Assembly: GCA_025360665.1 (NCBI GenBank)
Contig: JANYBU010000441.1
Span: forward strand, 1-6,969
Direction: 5' to 3'
DNA length: 6,969 nucleotides
Source of the DNA: Nitrospira sp.
GTDB taxonomy: Bacteria; Nitrospirota; Nitrospiria; Nitrospirales; Nitrospiraceae
The position numbers and the translations under genes were made by a program. The notes beneath the pieces were generated by a model. That model made no database searches. It saw nothing but the letters and a program-made list of their open reading frames with translations, and was not told the origin of the DNA. This document shows positions 1-4,835 of the stretch, one piece after another; the stretch's first letter is position 1, and each line of letters begins with the position of its first letter.

Positions 1-132
1 TACACGCAGCGCGAGTTGAACGCCATCGCCCATCGGTTGAACACGCGCCCGAGGAAATGTCTCGACTTTGCCACGCCCCTGGAAGTCTACGCGCACCTGC
101 GCCATCCTTCACCCGTTGCACTTGGAACTTGA
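1..132 (+). CDS. IS30-family transposase, C-terminal fragment (5' end outside window)
   Basis: Frame 1 is open from the first base and stops at TGA 130-132, giving 43 residues. It contains LNTRPRK followed by LDFATPLEVY, which matches the extreme C-terminal signature of IS30-family DDE transposases (LNxRPRKxLxFxTPxEV). In those enzymes this tail follows the catalytic glutamate of the RNase H-like domain. The catalytic residues and the N-terminal helix-turn-helix lie upstream of the window, so it cannot be judged whether the copy is intact. The family call rests on the RPRK...TP.EV motif alone, but the motif is distinctive. It is the only plus-strand gene here and points toward the ridA end of the neighbouring operon. 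Confidence 0.82.
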   Translation, partial: YTQRELNAIAHRLNTRPRKCLDFATPLEVYAHLRHPSPVALGT

Positions 133-142
133 AACCGCCCAT
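1..142 (+). mobile_element. Right end of an IS30-family insertion sequence
   Basis: The transposase stop codon is expected to lie close to the right terminal inverted repeat in IS30-family elements. The sequence around 114-140, which straddles the stop (GTTGCACTTGGAACTTGAAA at 115-134), is the likely right inverted repeat. The left end is outside the window, so the inverted repeat, target duplication and exact boundary cannot be confirmed. The end coordinate is an estimate with an uncertainty of about 10 bases. Confidence 0.5.
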
Positions 143-342
143 TCTATTAGAAAGGGTACAACGTGGATACCACGTGAATCGAAGGACCGACCGAACTATA
201 GCAAGCAGTTTTTTCGAAAGTCAAGCCGGCGAACCAGCCCACGATCAGCGGTCTGAGCCGGTTAGCAGGCCGCAGAAAAACGATGTGGATAGGCCGGAAC
301 TTCACTGGTCCGCACGTCTGGAACAACAGGAGAATGCCGGGC
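133..342. other. Intergenic stretch between IS30 end and repeat; no convincing gene
   Basis: Several short open frames cross this stretch on both strands, but none has a recognisable domain or a ribosome binding site. The most protein-like is a hydrophobic minus-strand frame (about 147-380). It has only a TTG start, and that lies inside the adjacent palindromic repeat. It could be the tail of a small membrane protein cut by the insertion sequence and the repeat, but this is speculative. Together with the repeat at 343-462 it makes up the 344-base gap between the transposase and ridA. Confidence 0.4.
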
Positions 343-462
343 AGGATGCTCAAAAAGGCCGCCCAGCAAGGCCGCAGCAAGCGAAGAGGCGAGACGTACG
401 CTTCGGTACGTTGAGCCTCTGAACGATGCGAGAACGCCGCTGGCGGGCTTTTTCAGCATCCT
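343..462. repeat. Palindromic interspersed repeat, copy 1 (MITE/REP-like)
   Basis: The element starts AGGATGCTCAAAAAGGCC and ends GGCTTTTTCAGCATCCT, so its ends are imperfect inverted repeats carrying A and T runs. The interior holds a further hairpin: ACGTAC (394-399), loop GCTTCG, GTACGT (406-411), framed by GAGGC (386-390) and GCCTC (415-419). A second copy with the same ends lies at 3181-3306. The element ends 14 bp beyond the ridA stop codon. A GC-rich stem followed by a T run on either strand could serve as a bidirectional transcription terminator for the deoB-ridA operon; that function is inferred. Confidence 0.8.
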
Positions 463-476
463 ATTAGAGAGACCAA

Positions 477-947
477 TCAGGAGACGGAAAGAATCACTTC
501 AATTTCGACGGGAGCCCCGCGAGGCAACTCAGCAGCCCCCACAGCCACACGTGCATGACGACCAGCCTCTCCAAAGATCTCAACCAGGAGGTCCGAGGCA
601 CCGTTGAGAACTTGGGGCTGCTGCACAAAACCTTCCGCCGACGCCACATGCCCGACGACCTTCACGATGCGCGTAATGCGGTCCAACGTCCCGAGTTCCT
701 GCTTGGCAATCGCCAGCGCATTGAGGAGAGCGAGCCTGGCCGCCTCCATCCCCTGCTCGACCGTCAGATCACGTCCAAGCTTACCGGAGAACGCCAACTG
801 CCCGTCTTGCATTGGAAGGACGCCGGATAAAAATAAAATATCTCCGGCCCGGACCGCCGGAACGTAAGTCGCCAGCGGTTGCGGCGGCGGGGGCAACTCG
901 ATCTGGAGCTCTGCGAGTCGGGACTCATACGACGTACGCATCGACAT
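477..947 (-). CDS. ridA: RidA/YjgF/UK114-family protein (probable enamine/imine deaminase)
   Basis: The product is 156 residues. RidA proteins are small trimeric cytosolic enzymes that hydrolyse reactive enamine/imine intermediates, such as 2-aminoacrylate, to ketoacids and ammonia. The subgroup with an N-terminal ELPPPP...YVPAVR segment and a GASDLLVEIFGEAGRHAR block, both seen here (residues 17-33 and 116-133), is somewhat longer than E. coli RidA. The catalytic arginine equivalent (E. coli R105) is R133, and the equivalent of E120 is E148 with exactly conserved spacing, so deaminase chemistry is plausible. ATG at 947 is chosen because GGGTGA lies 2 bases upstream of it; a second in-frame ATG two codons in is possible. 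The gene starts 3 bases after the deoB stop, which implies translational coupling. The true substrate is unknown, and the link to pentose-phosphate metabolism is contextual only. Confidence 0.9.
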   Translation of the reverse strand: MSMRTSYESRLAELQIELPPPPQPLATYVPAVRAGDILFLSGVLPMQDGQLAFSGKLGRDLTVEQGMEAARLALLNALAIAKQELGTLDRITRIVKVVGHVASAEGFVQQPQVLNGASDLLVEIFGEAGRHARVAVGAAELPRGAPVEIEVILSVS

Positions 948-955
948 TGATCACC
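948..955 (-). promoter_or_regulatory. ridA ribosome binding site overlapping the deoB stop
   Basis: On the minus strand the sequence reads GCAGGGTGATCAATG. The purine-rich GGGTGA includes the deoB stop codon TGA (953-951) and sits just ahead of the ridA ATG. This arrangement supports coupled translation of ridA by ribosomes finishing deoB, and it supports the first of the two closely spaced ATGs as the start. Confidence 0.55.
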
Positions 956-2108
956 CTGCGCGGAGCGCATCGAGAAAACTCTCACCCACAGGAAGTTGAT
1001 CCCCTTGCAGGGCTTCCACAATGGTATGTCCCAGATCAGCAGCAGAAGCTCTGATGCTAAGATTCACCCCTTGTGCTAACCTCGGCCCAGTGACCAAAAT
1101 GGGTACATATTCCCGCGTCGGGACCTGAGCCGCCTTCGTGATATCCCGCCCATGATCGCCCGTCAGAATGAGCAGGTCGCCCACGCGAAGCTGTTCCAGC
1201 AACTCGGGAAGCCGTCGATCAAAATCATGGAGGGCCGTGGCCGACTGTGCGACATCAGACGCCAGAACATTAAGCCCGGCAAAAATCAATCCACGGGGAA
1301 CCATTTTCAACATCCCCGTGACCTCATCAAATAGTGCCGTCCAGTGCCCAACGGGAACGGAACGAGTGAGCCCGCGACCGCTAAAGAGATCACCGACTTT
1401 CCCCACCCCAACTAGGATCTGGCTCGCACGATTGAGCACATCGAACATGGTCGGCCCAGGGGGCTCAAGCACGAATTCGCGTGATTTCTGACTAAACTGT
1501 ACCGCACCGGCACCACCCAAGAGAGGGTGGGCTGAAACACGCCAAATTCCCCAGGGGTCCTTGAGTAATTTCCTCGCATCCCGGCAGCGCTGAAAGAACT
1601 CGTCTGGACGCATAGCACTCTCATGCGCCGCCACATGGCAGGTTCGTCGTCCATCCGTCCAGACAATCAGCGCGCCCGACGACAGATGTCCGGCCTCACA
1701 CTCGCGAAGCATCGCCGTTCCCGAGGCGCAGCAATTGCCGATGATCTTGCGACCAAATGCCTGTTCGAGAACCGCGACCATGTCAGGAGGAAATCCGTTG
1801 GGATATAGCGGCCCGGCAACGTCCGTCAAATAGCCGGCCATTTCCCAATAGCCGACTATAGAATCCACGCCCTTCGAGAGAAATCCAAGACGACCGAAGC
1901 ACCCTTCCGGCTGCCCCATCACCCGCACACCTTTGATCTCCGCGATGTGGCCAAGCCCGAGTGCTTCCAGCGTGGGGAGATTGAGTCCCCCAACGGCATC
2001 GGCCAGATGAGACAAGGTGTGGGAACCGGCATCACCGTATTCGGCTGCATCGGGCATGGCCCCGACGCCGAACCCATCAATCACCAGCACAATCACACGA
2101 GTAATCAT
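951..2108 (-). CDS. deoB: Divergent phosphopentomutase-family protein (DeoB-like, metal site 1 ligands apparently missing)
   Basis: The product is 385 residues, near the usual 390-400 for bacterial phosphopentomutases of the alkaline phosphatase superfamily, which interconvert (deoxy)ribose 1- and 5-phosphate. Family landmarks are the N-terminal VLVIDGFGVGAMPDA (D11), IIGN...ASGTA (122-132), the AAHE of the cap domain (160-163), GKVGDLF (236-242), the C-terminal DHGRD (D318, H319) and TREYVPIL (331-338). By hand comparison with the Bacillus cereus enzyme, the site-2 metal ligands D13, D327 and H328 are kept as D11, D318 and H319. The phosphorylated T85 is serine (S83). Site-1 ligand H339 is proline (P330), and no histidine occurs where D286/H291 belong (about 276-292). 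D156 is replaced by R154, and the NRHDYALKP signature is reduced to QKSREFVLEP. The frame is intact, so it is not a decayed gene. It may have a changed reaction. The symbol denotes family, not proven activity. It is downstream of deoC and coupled to ridA. Confidence 0.82.
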   Translation of the reverse strand: MITRVIVLVIDGFGVGAMPDAAEYGDAGSHTLSHLADAVGGLNLPTLEALGLGHIAEIKGVRVMGQPEGCFGRLGFLSKGVDSIVGYWEMAGYLTDVAGPLYPNGFPPDMVAVLEQAFGRKIIGNCCASGTAMLRECEAGHLSSGALIVWTDGRRTCHVAAHESAMRPDEFFQRCRDARKLLKDPWGIWRVSAHPLLGGAGAVQFSQKSREFVLEPPGPTMFDVLNRASQILVGVGKVGDLFSGRGLTRSVPVGHWTALFDEVTGMLKMVPRGLIFAGLNVLASDVAQSATALHDFDRRLPELLEQLRVGDLLILTGDHGRDITKAAQVPTREYVPILVTGPRLAQGVNLSIRASAADLGHTIVEALQGDQLPVGESFLDALRAG

Positions 2109-2114
2109 GGGCGC

Positions 2115-2123
2115 ACTATAGCA
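2115..2123 (-). promoter_or_regulatory. Candidate extended -10 promoter of deoB (leaderless)
   Basis: The minus strand reads TGCTATAGT, an extended -10 box (TGn followed by a TATAAT-like hexamer), and it ends only 6 bases before the deoB ATG. No good -35 hexamer is seen at 16-18 bp spacing, and there is no Shine-Dalgarno sequence in the GCGCCC spacer. Transcription from this box would begin at or next to the start codon, predicting a leaderless mRNA. The prediction is from sequence only. Confidence 0.4.
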
Positions 2124-2149
2124 GAAGCGAGACGCATCAGATATGGTGG

Positions 2150-2297
2150 AGTGGCGCGCGACAGGCGCGAGGAGCGCGACTGGCGTGACGTGCGAGGGTT
2201 CGAGGTCCGAAGTTCGAGGTTTTCTGAACTTCGAACCCAGAACTTCAAACTTCGGATCGTACCTGTCGCGCTTTTCCCGCCAGTCGCGCCCGTCTCG
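2150..2297. repeat. Composite intergenic palindrome between deoC and deoB
   Basis: The centre is a 10-bp stem, GTTCGAGGTT (2212-2221) with AACTTCGAAC (2227-2236), containing one G-T pair and a 5-base loop. It lies between related blocks built from TCCGAAGTT (2206-2214) and AACTTCGGA (2248-2256). The outer arms carry two similar units each: GCGCGACAGG (2156-2165) and GCGCGACTGGCG (2174-2185) on the left, and their complements CCTGTCGCGC (2262-2271) and CGCCAGTCGCGC (2278-2289) on the right. It has no protein-coding logic and is unlike the repeat at 343-462. It is probably an interspersed palindromic element, and its RNA would fold into a large structure between deoC and deoB. The boundaries are approximate. 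Confidence 0.65.
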
Positions 2298-2347
2298 TTT
2301 GAGTCAGGATCGGCGATTGCAGCAGAAACGTTCATGAATAATGCGGG

Positions 2348-3031
2348 CTAGGAGCTAGATTGTCGCTGCAGTTGCCACTCAGCCATGATCGCAAGACTTG
2401 CGCTGGTACCGATCCGATCCGCGCCGGCCTCCAGCATGGCCAGCGTGGTCTTCCAGTCTCTAATTCCTCCGGAGGCCTTCACCTTGGCGCGACCGGCCAC
2501 CGCGTCTTTCATCAGTCTCACATCCTCCACCGTGGCACCGGCAGCGGCAAATCCCGTCGAAGTCTTCACGTAGTCCATCCCTGCTTCCAGGGCCAGACGG
2601 CAGGCAGTGACCTTTTCCTCTCGCGTCAGACAGCAGGTCTCCAGAATGACTTTGTGCTCTGCTCCCGCGGTTGCCTTCACGACCTCGGCCATGTCGGTCC
2701 GGACAAGATCGTAGTCGCCAGATTTGAGCCGGCTCACGTTGATCACCATATCGAGAACCTTGGCACCGCGTGCAACTCCTTCAACGGCCTCCGCAACCTT
2801 CGTGGCCGTCGTATGGCCGCCCAGAGGAAATCCGATTGGAATGCCGACGCGAATCTTGGTACCAACCACCCCCGCGACCGCCTCATTGATGTAACAGGGC
2901 GGCACAAAAATCACGCCGAAGCCGAACTCTTTTGCCTCCCGGAAGAGCCGTAGCACGTCGGCCTTCGTCGCGTCCGGACGAAGCACGGTATGGTCGATCA
3001 GCGTCGGTAGATTCCAGTCATGCATCGTCAT
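2348..3031 (-). CDS. deoC: Deoxyribose-phosphate aldolase
   Basis: The product is 227 residues, the usual size for bacterial DERA, a cytosolic class I aldolase TIM barrel. It cleaves 2-deoxyribose-5-phosphate to glyceraldehyde-3-phosphate and acetaldehyde in deoxynucleoside catabolism. Family blocks occur in order: LIDHTVLRPDAT (11-22), IGFPLGGHTT (66-75), VLDMVINVSRLKSGDYD (92-108), VILETCCLT (128-136), YVKTSTGF (154-161), VKASGGIR (184-191) and RIGTS (206-210). The catalytic set is complete: Schiff-base lysine K156, proton-relay lysine K185 and aspartate D94. The strand-2 segment is unusual (IFVPPCY where VCVNPxY is typical), placing F42 at the E. coli C47 position. ATG at 3031 is taken as the start; another in-frame ATG lies two codons in. 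There is no strong Shine-Dalgarno. It heads the deoC-deoB-ridA series, but 239 bp separate it from deoB. Confidence 0.93.
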   Translation of the reverse strand: MTMHDWNLPTLIDHTVLRPDATKADVLRLFREAKEFGFGVIFVPPCYINEAVAGVVGTKIRVGIPIGFPLGGHTTATKVAEAVEGVARGAKVLDMVINVSRLKSGDYDLVRTDMAEVVKATAGAEHKVILETCCLTREEKVTACRLALEAGMDYVKTSTGFAAAGATVEDVRLMKDAVAGRAKVKASGGIRDWKTTLAMLEAGADRIGTSASLAIMAEWQLQRQSSS

Positions 3032-3040
3032 TGTGACACT

Positions 3041-3049
3041 CTTATAGCA
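3041..3049 (-). promoter_or_regulatory. Candidate extended -10 promoter of deoC (near-leaderless)
   Basis: The minus strand reads TGCTATAAG, ending 9 bases before the deoC ATG. The TGn extension plus TATAAG is a good extended -10 box. The -35 region at standard spacing (about 3064-3069, TTCATC on the minus strand) is poor. Transcription would begin only a few bases before the ATG, in keeping with the lack of a clear ribosome binding site. The same TGCTATA core stands ahead of deoB. Confidence 0.4.
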
Positions 3050-3180
3050 AGTCTTGGATCAGAGATGAAGCGGGATTCGTGCGGAAAAGCCGAATGAATA
3101 GTTGGCAGACACAGAAAAACTATTTCGATACGCGAGAGCTTGGACAATTCGCACATGTGCACAACAGGGAAACACTCCCG

Positions 3181-3306
3181 CAGGATGCTCAAAAAGGCCG
3201 TCTAGCAAGGCCGCAGCCGATGAAAGCACCGGAGGCGTAGCCTCTGGGCTACGTTGAGGATGCTTTCGAGGTGAGAACGCAGCTGGCGGGTTTTTTCAGC
3301 ATCCTG
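3181..3306. repeat. Palindromic interspersed repeat, copy 2 (MITE/REP-like)
   Basis: The ends are perfect 9-bp inverted repeats, CAGGATGCT (3181-3189) and AGCATCCTG (3298-3306), continuing imperfectly through an A run and a T run. The outer 35 bases on each side closely match copy 1 at 343-462 in the same orientation. The central hairpin is CGTAGC (3236-3241), loop CTCTGG, GCTACG (3248-3253); its stem bases differ from copy 1 but remain complementary. It abuts the mltG stop codon at 3307, so it probably also terminates the alaS-ruvX-mltG transcript. It is otherwise non-coding, although spurious frames rich in the words MLKKPAS and QDAQKGR arise from it. Confidence 0.85.
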
Positions 3307-4341
3307 CTATGTTCGCGGGAGCGAGCCTCGACGAAACGGCCGCTTTTGATACTTCTCCACTGCCTGATTGTGCTCGATGAGTGTGGCAGAGAACTGATGC
3401 GTTCCATCGTTTCTCGAAACAAAATACAATGAGTGAGAATCAGACGGATAGAGTGTCGCGCGAATCGCTTGAATGCCTGGGTTGGCGATCGGTCCAGGCG
3501 GCAATCCCTGCACTCGATAGGTATTGTATGGACTGGGGCTCGACAGATCTTTCTTGTGCAAATTTCCATCGAATGCCGGCAAGCCATAAATGACGGTGGG
3601 ATCGCTCTGTAATGGAATATGCTTCTTGAGCCGGTTATGAAACACCGCGGAAATCTCCGGCCGCTCGCCGCCCGACCCGGTCTCCTTTTCGATGACGGAG
3701 GCGAGGGTAAGCACTTCGTGCATCGTCATCTTGAGTTCCTGCATCCGAGCGAGGAGATCCGATCCGACCACCTGCCGTAGCTGCTCGACCATAGCCACCA
3801 ACACCTCTCGCGCCTTGATGGGACGAGGAAACTTATACGTGTCGGGATAGAGATACCCTTCCAGCGTCTCCGCCTTGATCCCAAGCGATGCGATGAACGC
3901 CTGATCTTTCGCAAGCCGAAGAAACTCCACGGGATCCGTGAGCCCCTGTTGCGAAACCACATCGGCAATTTGGGCGATGGTGAGCCCTTCGGGAATAGTC
4001 AGCGGATGGAGCAGCACTTGGCCGTTCAGCAGCTTCGAGAGAATATCCGCCGGAGTCATGCCGGGATTCAGCTCATACTCGCCTGCATGAACTTTCCGGT
4101 CAGCAGATTGGGATTTTCCAAAAAGGACAAAGAAAAAACGGCTCTTGATCAATTCTTCGCGCTCAAGCAGTGACGCGACATGCTGAAACGTCGAGCCATC
4201 AGGGATCACGACAACTTTCGAGGGAGGGTGCGCTTCCGCGGGAATGGCTGGACCTTCAGCCCAGCGAATCGTCTGATATGCGACGACGCCAAGTGCGACC
4301 ATTGCGACCAGCAGACATCCGAGAATGATCCGTAGGCTCAT
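3307..4341 (-). CDS. mltG: Endolytic murein transglycosylase MltG (YceG family)
   Basis: The product is 344 residues, typical for the family. MltG is an inner-membrane lytic transglycosylase that cuts nascent glycan strands and is thought to set their length. An N-terminal membrane anchor spans residues 4-22 (IILGCLLVAMVALGVVAY), followed by a periplasmic LysM-like part with VVVIPDGST (43-51) and HAGEYELNPG (85-94), and the catalytic YceG domain from LTIPEGLTI (114-122). The active-site glutamate is E218 within ASVIEKETG. Further signatures are VFHNRLKKHIPLQSDPTVIYG (233-253), YNTYRVQGLPPGPIANPG (272-289) and the C-terminal HQFSATLIEHN (315-325). The ATG at 4341 gives the complete anchor, so this start is favoured even though it lies 86 bases inside ruvX. 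Last gene of the alaS operon; its stop codon abuts repeat copy 2. Confidence 0.95.
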   Translation of the reverse strand: MSLRIILGCLLVAMVALGVVAYQTIRWAEGPAIPAEAHPPSKVVVIPDGSTFQHVASLLEREELIKSRFFFVLFGKSQSADRKVHAGEYELNPGMTPADILSKLLNGQVLLHPLTIPEGLTIAQIADVVSQQGLTDPVEFLRLAKDQAFIASLGIKAETLEGYLYPDTYKFPRPIKAREVLVAMVEQLRQVVGSDLLARMQELKMTMHEVLTLASVIEKETGSGGERPEISAVFHNRLKKHIPLQSDPTVIYGLPAFDGNLHKKDLSSPSPYNTYRVQGLPPGPIANPGIQAIRATLYPSDSHSLYFVSRNDGTHQFSATLIEHNQAVEKYQKRPFRRGSLPRT

Positions 4342-4831
4342 AAAGTGGCTCTACCGTTTCTCCGTGCCCATACTCATCCACCCATGATTCCGGTCCCATC
4401 TTCGGCGCCGGTTCAAGGCTTGCCAGATAACTCTGGAGCAGAATCGAAGCGGCGATGCGATCCACCACACCCTTCCGCTTTTTCCGGCTGACATCGGCCG
4501 CAATCAAGAGGTCTTCCGCCGACTTCGTCGTCAACCGCTCATCCCACAGAATAACAGGAACGGGCACTCCCTGTTCCAACCGGGCCTGAAACTCGCGCAT
4601 CGCCTGGATCGCCGGCCCCTCGCGGCCATCCAATTGAAGCGGGAATCCCAACAGGACTTGCCTGACCCCATAAGCCACGACGAGAGACGCAATATAGGCA
4701 ATGTCTCGGTCTAACGTACGCCGATTGAGCGTCTCAAGCGGTTGGGCGGTCCACCCCAGCTCATCGCTCAGGGCTACCCCGATCCGCTTGGTCCCATAAT
4801 CGAGCGCGAGTATTCGTTTACCATCTTCCAT
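4256..4831 (-). CDS. ruvX: Putative pre-16S rRNA nuclease RuvX/YqgF with C-terminal extension
   Basis: The product is 191 residues. RuvX/YqgF is an RNase H-fold Holliday-junction-resolvase-like protein involved in 16S rRNA 5'-end maturation. Motifs are LALDYGTKRIGVA (8-20, first acidic residue D11), LLGFPLQLDGREGP (60-73), LWDERLTT (95-102, E98) and VDRIAASILLQSYL (123-136, D124), so the acidic catalytic triad is present. The family core is about 138 residues and ends near here; residues 139-191 are an extra tail, arginine-rich at the end, with no recognised domain. The last 86 bases overlap mltG in another frame. ATG at 4831 is chosen because it directly precedes the DYG motif; the frame stays open upstream but only inside alaS. 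It starts 4 bases after the alaS stop, with GGAG about 11 bases upstream. Confidence 0.92.
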   Translation of the reverse strand: MEDGKRILALDYGTKRIGVALSDELGWTAQPLETLNRRTLDRDIAYIASLVVAYGVRQVLLGFPLQLDGREGPAIQAMREFQARLEQGVPVPVILWDERLTTKSAEDLLIAADVSRKKRKGVVDRIAASILLQSYLASLEPAPKMGPESWVDEYGHGETVEPLYEPTDHSRMSAGRNGRTWRRRISDDSLG

Positions 4832-4835
4832 CAGT

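Noticed and set aside
57..422. Plus-strand 121-codon open frame running from the transposase tail through repeat copy 1
   Set aside because: Out of frame with the real transposase end, low-complexity basic composition, no ribosome binding site, and its 3' half is simply the repeat translated.
2105..2351. Open frames on both strands between deoC and deoB
   Set aside because: They run across the composite palindrome; the similar residue patterns on both strands are a product of the inverted repeat, and no family is recognisable.
343..3306. CRISPR array or tandem repeat
   Set aside because: Only two copies about 2.7 kb apart with coding sequence between them; no regularly spaced direct repeats.
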